This document shows positions 36,604 through 45,199 of a stretch of 64,000 nt of DNA, piece by piece (positions within the stretch are counted from its first letter, which is position 1; each line of letters opens with the position of its first letter). A program made the translations under genes and the position numbers. Source of the stretch: Martinezella multihospitum (lineage in GTDB: Bacteria; Pseudomonadota; Alphaproteobacteria; Rhizobiales; Rhizobiaceae). The notes below the pieces were generated by a model that was given only the letters and a program-made list of their open reading frames with translations, made no database searches and was not told where the DNA came from. The stretch covers positions 696,530 through 760,529 of the forward strand of contig NZ_FMAG01000001.1 in the NCBI RefSeq assembly GCF_900094585.1, given 5' to 3'.

Positions 36604-37593
36604 TCACTTGACCTTCGGGTTCAACAGCGCGTCGATCTTCGGATCGCTCATGTTCGCCTTGGTGACGAGGTTGGCGCCGGTGTCGACATTGGCCTCGACC
36701 TTTTCCTTCTTGGAAGCAGCGAGCGCCGTCTTGATGCCGTCATAACCCATGCGATACGGGTCCTGCACCACGAGACCGGCAAGAACGCCCGACTTCAGGA
36801 AGCCGACCGTCTTGTCGTCATTGTCGAAGCCGATGACCTTGATCTTGTCGCCGAGCTTGTTTTCGGCAATGGCCTGGCCGACGCCCTGGGCCATGATAAG
36901 GTTGGAGGCAAAGACGCCGACAAGCTTCGGATTGGCCGTGATCAGGTCCGTCATGATGTTGAGGCCGGTCGTGGCCTGGCCGTCCGCATATTTATCGGCA
37001 ACGACCTTCAGGCCCGGATATTTGTTCTTGACCTCTTCCAGGAAGCCCTGACGGCGCTGGTCGAGAGAACCGACGCCCGGCAGGCTGGTGATGATGGCGA
37101 TCTCACCCTCTTCCTTGCCGGTCATGCCCTTGATGGCTGCGGCAAGGCCGTCAGCGGCGATGCGTCCGCCTTGCGTGTTGTCGGTCGTCAGGAACGAGAC
37201 GAAGGATTTGGAATCGGCGGCAGAGTCGATACCGACGACCGGCACGGACTTGGCGGCTTCATCCACGGGCTTGCCGAGCGCCTTGAATTCGGTCGGCGAA
37301 ATGACGACGGCGGCCGGCTTGCCGGCAACGGCGTTTTCGAGAATGCTGATCTGGCCGTTGATATCGGATTCCGACTGTGCGCCGAGTTCCGGCACCTTCA
37401 CACCGAGATCCTTGCCCGCCTGGCGGGCGCCGGCAAGAACGATCTGCCAGTAGAAGGATGTCGTATCCTTGACGATGATCGGGATGGTCACGTCGGCCGC
37501 GAAGGACTGCACGGGCATCGCCATCGCTATGATGGCAGCGCCGGCAAGGCCGGTAAAGCTGCGGCGGGACAGAAGTGACTTGGCAATTTTCAT
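36604..37593 (-). CDS. Sugar ABC transporter substrate-binding protein (RbsB type)
   Basis: A 329-residue periplasmic binding protein. The signal region LLSRRSFTGLAGAAIIAMA contains twin arginines, so Tat export is possible, with cleavage near SFAAD. The mature part has the two-lobe pentose/hexose-binding family pattern (VVISPTEFKALGKPVDEAAK, VVGIDSAADS, VIGFDNDDKTVGFLKSG, VVQDPYRMGYDGI). It is the first gene of the transporter operon. Position next to an aldose-dehydrogenase-type reductase suggests a deoxy- or pentose sugar such as L-fucose or arabinose, but this is inference. Confidence 0.92.
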   Translation of the reverse strand: MKIAKSLLSRRSFTGLAGAAIIAMAMPVQSFAADVTIPIIVKDTTSFYWQIVLAGARQAGKDLGVKVPELGAQSESDINGQISILENAVAGKPAAVVISPTEFKALGKPVDEAAKSVPVVGIDSAADSKSFVSFLTTDNTQGGRIAADGLAAAIKGMTGKEEGEIAIITSLPGVGSLDQRRQGFLEEVKNKYPGLKVVADKYADGQATTGLNIMTDLITANPKLVGVFASNLIMAQGVGQAIAENKLGDKIKVIGFDNDDKTVGFLKSGVLAGLVVQDPYRMGYDGIKTALAASKKEKVEANVDTGANLVTKANMSDPKIDALLNPKVK

Positions 37594-37771
37594 CTGCTTC
37601 TCCTCTCAACGCGCTCTGTTCTCCTGCACACCCGCCGCTGAACGCTTACGGCTCGGTATCGCAACGCCTTGCGGCATCACGCATCGCGCGGCGGAAAGGC
37701 CACCGACGCCAAAACAGGCTTTCCTCCTCTTCGAAGCCGTCTCTCCCGACGGCTCGATAGCTCCCAATCTG

Positions 37772-38791
37772 CTAGACTCTGACCGCCTCGTCTCCCAACG
37801 GCGGCGCAACCACAGTCAAACCTTCGAACTCCGCATAGAGACTGTCGGGAAGCCTTGGCTCCACGAGCTGCATGTTGCGGACAAGACTTTCCGGCTTCGC
37901 CGTACCGATCAGCACCGAAGCCACGCAAGGGCTGCGCAGCGGAAACTGAAGCGCCGGCTGGGCAAGCGGCAGACCATGCTTGCGGGCGATCTCCTCCATC
38001 GCCCCCACCTTGGCCAGAATATCCGGCGTCGCCGGCAGATAGTCGAAATGCGCGCCGGGCACAGGGCCGGTCGCCAGAATACCGGAGTTAAAGACACCGC
38101 CCACGACCAGCGACGTTCCCTTTTTCTCGCAAAGCGGGAGCAGCTCGGCAACCGCGGAACGGTCCAGCAGGGTATAGCGGCCTGCAAGCAGAATGCAGTC
38201 GATGTCGGCCGCACTCATCACATCCAGGCAGACCGGCACTTCGTTGACGCCGAGACCATAGGCCTTGATCGCGCCGGACGATTTCAGCTCCTCCAGAGCC
38301 TTCAAGCCCGACCCCAGGAGCTGCCCAAGGTAACGCTCGTTCAGCGCCTTGCCGTGGGTATAACCGCCGATGTCGTGGACATAGAGAATGTCGATGCGAT
38401 TGAGTCCCAGACGGGCATAGCTGAACTCGACCGAGCGCATGATGCCGTCATAGGAATAATCATAATCAGCATCGAAGGGCAGAGGATCGACATAGCCGTA
38501 ATTCGGCACCTTGTCGGTCGGCACCGGGCGCATGAGACGACCGACCTTCGTCGACAACACATAGCTGTCTTCAGGCTGAGCGCGCAGAAAATCGCCGACG
38601 TGGCGCTCGCCGAGGCCGAAGCCATACCAGGGCGCAACATCGAAATAGCGAATGCCGCTATCCCAGGCCGCTTGAAGAGTCGCCATTGCCTGATCGCGCG
38701 GACAGGCACGATAAAGACCACCCAGCGCCGCAGCGCCAAAGCTGATCTCCGTGACCTCGAGGCCTGTCCTGCCGATTGTTCTTCTTCGCAT
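37772..38791 (-). CDS. Aldo/keto reductase, D-threo-aldose 1-dehydrogenase type
   Basis: A 339-residue TIM-barrel NAD(P)-dependent oxidoreductase. The catalytic tetrad is visible: D and Y in FDVAPWYGFGLGE, K in LSTKVGRLM, H in LYVHDIGGYT. The variant RHVGDFL and MRPVPTD segments fit the L-fucose/D-threo-aldose dehydrogenase branch. ATG 38791 has GGGAGAGG upstream and is preferred to 38821. It lies upstream of the sugar ABC genes on the same strand (178-bp gap) and divergent from the GntR regulator, so it probably oxidises the imported sugar to its lactone. Confidence 0.85.
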   Translation of the reverse strand: MRRRTIGRTGLEVTEISFGAAALGGLYRACPRDQAMATLQAAWDSGIRYFDVAPWYGFGLGERHVGDFLRAQPEDSYVLSTKVGRLMRPVPTDKVPNYGYVDPLPFDADYDYSYDGIMRSVEFSYARLGLNRIDILYVHDIGGYTHGKALNERYLGQLLGSGLKALEELKSSGAIKAYGLGVNEVPVCLDVMSAADIDCILLAGRYTLLDRSAVAELLPLCEKKGTSLVVGGVFNSGILATGPVPGAHFDYLPATPDILAKVGAMEEIARKHGLPLAQPALQFPLRSPCVASVLIGTAKPESLVRNMQLVEPRLPDSLYAEFEGLTVVAPPLGDEAVRV

Positions 38792-39110
38792 CACCTCTCC
38801 CTTGTGATGGCCGTCACGCAATTTCAGAAGAGCGCATTTCCGGCGATCTTGGATCCATGTCGAAGTGATCCTAGGCCGGCCGCTCCCATTCCTCCTTCAT
38901 CATTGGTGGCGGTCAGCTCCCGATAGTCCATCCACCAATTGATTTTGTTTTTTATCTACAATAAACATTTTGGTGTCAACGAGCAAATCGCCTGACGCCT
39001 TGGAGGAAGGTGGCCAGTGCGTTCCGTCAACACTCCTGCAATTGACTGCCATTCGATCATGGTTCAGACAGCGCCGCCGGTAAAGAGCGGCGACGATACG
39101 CGAGGGGGAA
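38792..39110. promoter_or_regulatory. Divergent promoter region with repeated TTGGTG half-sites
   Basis: This 319-bp gap separates the aldo/keto reductase and GntR genes. ATTGGTGG (38902-38909) and CCACCAAT (38932-38939) form an inverted repeat with a 22-bp spacer, and a third TTGGTG sits at 38970-38975 after a T-rich, AT-rich stretch that could hold promoter elements. These are the natural operator candidates for the adjacent GntR protein. No ORF is supported in the gap. Confidence 0.5.
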
Positions 39111-40022
39111 ATGGCAAGGCAAAACACGCTCTTCAAGGAGGCGTACAATCGCTATGCGGCGCGCCTGAAGCCCGATACCGAGCTGCCGAGCGAGCCGGAA
39201 ATCGCCGCCGAACTCGGCGTCAGCCGCAGCACGGCGCGGGCGATCCTCATGCGTCTAAGTGACGCCGGCATCATTCTCTGGAACAAGCGGCAGAAGACGG
39301 TTCTGCGCCCGCCGACGGAGGGCGATTTCTTCCCGAAGGAAGAAACCGATTCACTACATGACATCATCGAGCGCAGCTTCATGATGCGCATCATGTCAGA
39401 CGAAGCCCAGCCCGGCATGCAGATCAACGAGCTGGAACTGGCGCGCGAGATCGGCACCGGCACCTCGGTCGTGCGCGAATTCCTCATTCGTTTCAGCCGC
39501 TTCGGCCTGATCGAAAAGCGGCCGAACAGCCATTGGATCCTCAAGGGTTTCACCAGCGAATTTGCGCTTGAGCTCGCCGACGTGCGCGAAATGTTCGAGC
39601 TGCATTCAGCCGCCGAATTCGGTCGCCTGCCTGCCAATCATCGCGCCTGGGAGGAACTCAGGGCGATCGAACGGGAACACCACGAGCTGCTCAAGGATTT
39701 CGACGCGCATTACCGCGATTTTTCGCGTCTCGACGAAAAGTTTCACCTTCTCATCCATCGCGCCTCGAAGAACCGCTTCATCGCCGATTTCTACGATGTC
39801 ATCGCCATCATTTTTCACTATCACTATCAGTGGAACAAGGCGTATGCCCGCGAGCGCAACGCCCGCGCCGTAACCGAACACCTCGACTACATCGAAGCCC
39901 TGCAATCGCGCGACCAGCGAAGGATCGACGCGGCTTGTCGCCGGCATCTCGCCTCGGCACGCCAGACGCTGCTGCAGTCGATCCCCCAGGGTGCGGGCGA
40001 AGTTGCCGGCTCCGTTGCCTGA
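39111..40022 (+). CDS. GntR family regulator with two winged-helix domains and FCD-type C-terminus
   Basis: A 303-residue regulator with an unusual duplicated DNA-binding half. Residues about 6-60 form one GntR winged helix (LPSEPEIAAELGVSRSTARA). Residues about 80-140 form a second one (INELELAREIGTGTSVVREF). The rest is a helical FCD-like ligand-binding domain (about 145-285, with ELADVREMFELHSA and ARRHL-like CRRHLASARQTL). FadR-type proteins normally have one winged helix. It is divergent from the sugar oxidation/uptake genes and converges on the GH2 gene with a 21-bp gap. It likely represses the sugar genes. Confidence 0.88.
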   Translation: MARQNTLFKEAYNRYAARLKPDTELPSEPEIAAELGVSRSTARAILMRLSDAGIILWNKRQKTVLRPPTEGDFFPKEETDSLHDIIERSFMMRIMSDEAQPGMQINELELAREIGTGTSVVREFLIRFSRFGLIEKRPNSHWILKGFTSEFALELADVREMFELHSAAEFGRLPANHRAWEELRAIEREHHELLKDFDAHYRDFSRLDEKFHLLIHRASKNRFIADFYDVIAIIFHYHYQWNKAYARERNARAVTEHLDYIEALQSRDQRRIDAACRRHLASARQTLLQSIPQGAGEVAGSVA

Positions 40023-40043
40023 CGGCAAGAGCCGGCTGCTCGC

Positions 40044-42293
40044 TCACTTTGCAGTGAAGCTCAAGCTTTGGCTGACAAAGCGCGGGGACGAGACTTCGAG
40101 CTTGATCGCACCGGCATCTCCGGTTGCCTGCAACCAGAAGCCCGTGGTGCCGCCCTGGAATGCTACCGTCTGCGGTCCGAGGATCTTGCCAGGGCCATCG
40201 ACCTCGATCGTGATGGCTTCGTTGAGGAAAGCCAGACGCGTGCCGGCCTGATCGAGCGCACGCACGATGACACGCACCGTATCGCGTTCGCCGGCACGCA
40301 AGGTATCGGCATCGGCCTCGATCTGCAGCGACGTCGGCAGCGGATTGGCGACCATGTGTTGCTCCACCACTGCCTTGCCATTGATGTAACCAGTGAAATG
40401 CACGTCTTCCCACTCCATCCCCCATACGCCGAGCTCGTCCGGAGTGAAGGAACGGTGATCGAAGACGACGGGAGGATGCGGCAGATGCGGGAAGGTCTCG
40501 CGGTCCGGGCCGAGACGCTTGGTCAACGAGCCGTAACGCAGCTCGACCTCGTCGCAGTTCGTCAGTACGATCAGCGGCAGGGCGCCGCCGATATTACGCT
40601 CGCCCCGCGCCCAGATCGTCACCGGCTTCATCACGATCTCTTCGGAGGGCTCGCATTGGCTGGCATAGACATAGGCTGCGAATTTCGGTTCGCGGAACAT
40701 GTCCATGACGCCGTGATAGCAGATGCGGTCGCCCGAGCCGAAATCGCTGTGGGTGTTATAGTCGAACATGCACCAGCCGATGGCGCCTGATATCGACGGG
40801 TCGCCATAAGCGGCATTCAGGACCTCCAGATGACGGCGCACATGCTCGGCCTGGCGCTGCTCCTGATCGTAGATCTTCGTCGGATACATATGGCCGCCGA
40901 ATTCGGTGATCAGATAGGGTACGTCCTTGGAAAGACCGGTGTTTTCCTGCTGGTGCCGGAGTGGCGTGCGCGGCCGGTTGGCGCCCGGCAGTTCCTCATT
41001 GCCGAGGATGAAATCATTCATCGTGTAGACGTCCTCGAGCATCTCGCTCTCGGTGATGTAGCGAACGCCGCCAGTCTGACGCGTCGGGTCGAGCTCGCGT
41101 GCCAGGCGGTTCGTCTCGGCATAGAAGTCATGGGAATCCTGGGACTCGTTGATGCGCACGCCCCAGATGACGATCGAAGGATGGTTCCAGTCGCGCTCGA
41201 TCATGCGACGCACGTTGCGGATCGATTCCTGCTGCCACTCCTCATCGCCGATATGCTGCCAGCCGGGGATTTCCTCGAAGACCAGAAGGCCGATGCGGTC
41301 GCAATGATCGAGGAACCATTTCGACTGCGGATAGTGCGAGGTGCGCACGATATTGCATTTCAGCGTGCGCTTCATGATTTCGGCGTCGCGCTCCTGGGCC
41401 GAACGGCCCATCGCATAACCGACGTAGGGGAAAGCCTGATGGCGATTGAGGCCGCGCAGCTTCAGCTTCCTGCCGTTCAGCAGGAAGCCTTCCGCTGTGA
41501 AACTCGCCGTACGGAAGCCGAATGTCGTGGCAAGACGGTCCATCCCGAGATCGCTTGTAAGCTCCACCTCGGCCGAATAGAGGACGGGATTGTCGAGGTC
41601 CCAAAGCGAAAGGCCTGCAAGACCAGCGAAGCTGAGCTTCACGCTTTCACCTGATGTGTCAGCTTCACCCGAAGCGATGGCTGCCCCGTCGGCAGATCGA
41701 AGCGTAACTTTCACGTTGCCTTTGAATGCAAGATTTTGCGGATTGGAGATGTCGCAGCGCACCGTCGCGGATTTACGGTCCGAAAGGACATCTGTCGTTT
41801 CGATCTTGACGTTGGCGACCGAGACGGGAGCGGCAACCTTCAGCCAGACATCGCGATAGATCCCCGCATAGGTGAGATAGTCTATCCGGCCACCGAAAGG
41901 CGGGATCTCAGGATTCTCGCTGCCATCAATCTTGACCGTAATCAGGTTCTCGCCCTTGCGCAGCCGTTCGGTCAGGCGCGCCTCGAAAGGCGTATAGCCG
42001 TCCTTGTGGGCAACGATCTCCTCGCCGTTCAGGTACACGACGACGTCGGCCATGGCGGCATCGAAGATCAGCGATACTTCGCGCCCCGCGAAGGTCTCAT
42101 CCCAGTTGATGATCTTCTGATAGGTGAAGGCGCGATGATAGGATTTCTCGTCGAAATAGTTGAAAGGCAGTTCGACGGCAGTATGGGGGAGCGTGACACT
42201 CTGTCCTTCCTGCGGGCGGCCGATAGTCTCAGGCGAAAAACCTTCATGAAACGTCCAGGATTCGTTGAAGGCGACAACAGAACGCATATTCAA
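40044..42293 (-). CDS. GH2 family glycosidase (beta-galactosidase/beta-glucuronidase type)
   Basis: A 749-residue cytoplasmic enzyme with no signal peptide. Order: sugar-binding jelly-roll (about 1-165, with YHRAFTYQK and DAAMADVVVYLNGE), immunoglobulin-like domain, TIM barrel (about 270-560) and a C-terminal beta domain. The acid/base is in IVIWGVRINESQDS (about residue 383) and the nucleophile in YLITEFGGHM (about 466). LRGLNRHQAFPYVG is the usual barrel entry. Substrate is a beta-linked galactoside, glucuronide or similar. It lies between the GntR and AraC genes and may belong to either regulon. Confidence 0.88.
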   Translation of the reverse strand: MNMRSVVAFNESWTFHEGFSPETIGRPQEGQSVTLPHTAVELPFNYFDEKSYHRAFTYQKIINWDETFAGREVSLIFDAAMADVVVYLNGEEIVAHKDGYTPFEARLTERLRKGENLITVKIDGSENPEIPPFGGRIDYLTYAGIYRDVWLKVAAPVSVANVKIETTDVLSDRKSATVRCDISNPQNLAFKGNVKVTLRSADGAAIASGEADTSGESVKLSFAGLAGLSLWDLDNPVLYSAEVELTSDLGMDRLATTFGFRTASFTAEGFLLNGRKLKLRGLNRHQAFPYVGYAMGRSAQERDAEIMKRTLKCNIVRTSHYPQSKWFLDHCDRIGLLVFEEIPGWQHIGDEEWQQESIRNVRRMIERDWNHPSIVIWGVRINESQDSHDFYAETNRLARELDPTRQTGGVRYITESEMLEDVYTMNDFILGNEELPGANRPRTPLRHQQENTGLSKDVPYLITEFGGHMYPTKIYDQEQRQAEHVRRHLEVLNAAYGDPSISGAIGWCMFDYNTHSDFGSGDRICYHGVMDMFREPKFAAYVYASQCEPSEEIVMKPVTIWARGERNIGGALPLIVLTNCDEVELRYGSLTKRLGPDRETFPHLPHPPVVFDHRSFTPDELGVWGMEWEDVHFTGYINGKAVVEQHMVANPLPTSLQIEADADTLRAGERDTVRVIVRALDQAGTRLAFLNEAITIEVDGPGKILGPQTVAFQGGTTGFWLQATGDAGAIKLEVSSPRFVSQSLSFTAK

Positions 42294-42484
42294 TCCTATC
42301 GATTAAGCCCGTCGCATCGGATGACGAACAGATGTTGCTGGGAAGTCAGGCGCGCGGCGAGGCAGGCGGGACGCCGCGGGGCGATATCTATACAGGCTCG
42401 CCGCCGTTGCGCAATGCGACCGGTTGGCGGATTTCCATTTTCAAGACAAGCAAGCGATAGCAGGGATGCCGACCTATCACGGAT

Positions 42485-43387
42485 CTATCGGTTCCGTGCA
42501 TTCTTCGTCTCCTCCACCGGGCTGCGCACCGCGGCATACATGCCGGTTGTGCGAAACTCCGTCGGATTGATGCCGTAGATGCGGCGGAACACCTTCGAGA
42601 AATAATTGGCATCGTCGAAGCCGGACATGATCGCAACTTCCTTGACCGGAATGAAGGCGGCCTTCGTCAGCAGCTTCGCCGCGCGCTGCATGCGCTGCTG
42701 CAACACGAATTCCGCCGGCGGCACGCCTTCGCTCTCGGCAAAGATTCGCGAAAAATGCGCGCGGCTGAGGCCGCTTACCTTGGCAAGCTCGCCTACCGGC
42801 AGCGGCTTGTCGAGATTGGCATTGATATGATCGATGACGATCTGCATGACGGAACGATCGGCCGCAAAGGCATGCGAGCCGAAGACGTCGTCATAAAGTA
42901 CCATGGCCGCCTCATAGGCGATGGCCGAGGCCGAGGCCGGCGTCTTGGCACCCTTGACCAGCCGCAGGCTGCAATCGGCCAGATGATCGATGGTCGCCTG
43001 CTGCAGCTTCAGGACGGGACCGGCCGCAGCCAGGATCAGGCGATGGATGCGCAGCGCCTCCTCGCCATTCATGGAGATCCAGAAATACTCCCAGCGCTCC
43101 CCCTTCTCCAGCCAGTAGCGATGATTGTGCGGCACCAGCACCAGAAGCGTATCGCCGGTATCCACGCGATAGTTGCGGCTCTCATAGCGCAATCGCCCGG
43201 TGCCGCTGATCGTGTGCTGCAGCACCGTGAACGGCGTCTGGCCGCGCCGGCGCCCATCCCAATCATAGGATTCGTCCTGCCTGATTTCATAGCCGGCACT
43301 CGTCGGCATGGCATGCAGTCGGTGGCGTCCACGCGGCAGGGAAACCGTCCGCATGACCTGTCCGTTATCAATCAATTCCTGCAGCAC
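42485..43387 (-). CDS. agpT: AraC family activator of alpha-galactoside genes (AgpT-like)
   Basis: A 300-residue regulator. The N-terminal cupin (about 30-110, with GTGRLRYESRNYRVDTGDTLLVL) senses sugar, and the C-terminal domain holds two helix-turn-helices (VGELAKVSGLSRAHFSRIF and VKEVAIMSGFDDANYFSKVF) plus GINPTEFR. It is divergent from the melA-agpA operon, the arrangement known for S. meliloti AgpT, an activator required for melibiose and raffinose use. The symbol is given by context and family. Confidence 0.8.
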   Translation of the reverse strand: MLQELIDNGQVMRTVSLPRGRHRLHAMPTSAGYEIRQDESYDWDGRRRGQTPFTVLQHTISGTGRLRYESRNYRVDTGDTLLVLVPHNHRYWLEKGERWEYFWISMNGEEALRIHRLILAAAGPVLKLQQATIDHLADCSLRLVKGAKTPASASAIAYEAAMVLYDDVFGSHAFAADRSVMQIVIDHINANLDKPLPVGELAKVSGLSRAHFSRIFAESEGVPPAEFVLQQRMQRAAKLLTKAAFIPVKEVAIMSGFDDANYFSKVFRRIYGINPTEFRTTGMYAAVRSPVEETKNARNR

Positions 43388-43598
43388 AAAATTACCCTCA
43401 AAAGCATAATAGTTCTCTGGTCGCCTCGGTGATTATAGGCATAATCCCGCCAGAAAACAGCGCTTGACCGCCGAAGAGGACCGGCGATTGGAGGAAAAGC
43501 CACGATTTCGGCCTGTCTCGCAACCGATGCGATCATGGGCCGAAAAATGCTGTTGTCTCCCTGCCGCTGCGCGTTCGACCGACTTGAAGGTGAGGATC

Positions 43599-45065
43599 AT
43601 GAGTTTCAAAATCGCTATTATCGGCGCTGGCAGCGTCGGCTTCACGAAAAAGCTGTTCACCGACATTCTCTGCGTGCCGGAGTTCCGCGACGTCGAATTC
43701 GCGCTGACGGACATGAGTGAGCACAATCTGACGATGATCAAGGCGATCCTCGACCGGATCGTCGAGTCCAACAAGCTGCCGACGCGCGTCACCGCCACCA
43801 CGGATCGCCGCAAGGCGCTGGAAGGAGCGCGCTACATTATCAGCTGCGTGCGCGTCGGCGGCCTGGAAGCTTACGCCGAGGATATCCGCATTCCGCTGAA
43901 ATACGGCATCGACCAGTGCGTCGGCGATACGATCTGCGCCGGCGGCATTCTCTATGGCCAGCGCAACATTCCGGTCATCCTCGATTTCTGCAAGGATATC
44001 CGCGAAGTTGCCGAGAGCGGTGCCAAGTTCCTGAACTATGCCAACCCGATGGCAATGAACACCTGGGCGGCCATCGAATACGGCAAGGTCGACACGATCG
44101 GTCTCTGCCACGGTGTGCAGCATGGCGCTGAACAGATCGCCGAGGTTCTTGGCGCCAAGGACAAGAGCGAACTCGACTATATCTGCTCGGGCATCAACCA
44201 CCAGACCTGGTTCGTCGATCTGCGCCTCAACGGCCGCAAGATCGGCAAGGACGAGCTGATCGCCGCCTTCGAGGCGCATCCGGTCTTCTCGCAGCAGGAA
44301 AAGCTGCGCATCGACGTGCTGAAACGCTTCGGTGTCTATTCGACCGAGAGCAACGGCCACCTGTCCGAATACCTGCCCTGGTATCGCAAGCGTCCCGACG
44401 AGATCAACAAATGGATCGACATGTCGGACTGGATCCATGGCGAGACCGGCGGCTATTTGCGTCACTCCACCGAGACGCGCAACTGGTTCGAGACGGAATT
44501 CCAGCAGATCCTCGACAGCGCCTCCCAGCCGATCGATGCCAGCAGACGCTCCAACGAGCATGCCAGCCACATTCTCGAAGCGCTGGAGACCAACCGCGTC
44601 TATCGCGGCCATTTCAACGTCAAGAACAATGGCGTCATTACCAACCTGCCTGCCGATGCCATCATCGAGTCGCCAGGTTTCGTCGACCGCTTCGGTATCA
44701 ACATGGTGGCTGGCATCACGCTGCCCGAAGCCTGCGCCGCCACCTGCATGTCCTCGATCAACGTTCAGCGCATGTCGGTCCATGCCGCCATTAGCGGCGA
44801 TATCGATCTTTTGAAGCTCGCCGTCCTGCACGACCCGTTGGTCGGCGCCGTCGCCACACCGGAGGAGGTCTGGCAGATGGTCGACGAAATGGTCGTCGCG
44901 GAAGCGCGCTGGCTGCCGCAATACGCCCATGCTGTGGACGAGGCGAAGGAGCGCCTGTCGCGCGGCAAGGTCAAGACGCGCGATTGGAAGGGTGCGGCCA
45001 GCCGCAATGTCCGTTCGATCGAGGAGCTGCGTGCAGAAAAAGCCGCCCTGAAACAGGCTGGCTGA
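43599..45065 (+). CDS. melA: Alpha-galactosidase, GH4 family
   Basis: A 488-residue cytoplasmic glycosidase that uses NAD+ and Mn2+ in a redox-elimination mechanism. NAD-binding GAGSVGFT is at residues 8-15. The metal ligands are in LCHGVQHG (C about 170) and SGINHQTWF (H about 200), and NYANPMAMNTWA is a GH4 signature. ATG 43599 is chosen over the longer frame since AAGGTGAGG precedes it and the Rossmann strand starts at once. It opens the alpha-galactoside operon, so it likely splits melibiose and raffinose after import. Confidence 0.9.
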   Translation: MSFKIAIIGAGSVGFTKKLFTDILCVPEFRDVEFALTDMSEHNLTMIKAILDRIVESNKLPTRVTATTDRRKALEGARYIISCVRVGGLEAYAEDIRIPLKYGIDQCVGDTICAGGILYGQRNIPVILDFCKDIREVAESGAKFLNYANPMAMNTWAAIEYGKVDTIGLCHGVQHGAEQIAEVLGAKDKSELDYICSGINHQTWFVDLRLNGRKIGKDELIAAFEAHPVFSQQEKLRIDVLKRFGVYSTESNGHLSEYLPWYRKRPDEINKWIDMSDWIHGETGGYLRHSTETRNWFETEFQQILDSASQPIDASRRSNEHASHILEALETNRVYRGHFNVKNNGVITNLPADAIIESPGFVDRFGINMVAGITLPEACAATCMSSINVQRMSVHAAISGDIDLLKLAVLHDPLVGAVATPEEVWQMVDEMVVAEARWLPQYAHAVDEAKERLSRGKVKTRDWKGAASRNVRSIEELRAEKAALKQAG

Positions 45066-45078
45066 TGCAAATGCGGAT

Positions 45079-45138
45079 CGGAAGATAAGGGCTGCGGCGA
45101 GGTTCTAGGGGATATTCCGCCGCAGCATCCATCTTCCG
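45079..45138 (+). other. Two-tiered stem-loop between melA and agpA
   Basis: CGGAAGAT (45079-45086) pairs with ATCTTCCG (45131-45138), and inside it GCTGCGGCG (45091-45099) pairs with CGCCGCAGC (45118-45126). Without a T-run it is more likely a transcript-stability or processing element that lets agpA be expressed at a different level from melA. Confidence 0.6.
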
Positions 45139-45199
45139 CTTCAATGGAGGAACGCGGGGCCTCGAACGGAACGCTCGCGATTTTGGGAGAGAGAACAAG

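Noticed and set aside
43533..44930. 465-codon open frame antisense to melA
   Set aside because: Lies wholly within melA, which has NAD and metal motifs; the antisense frame has no family features.
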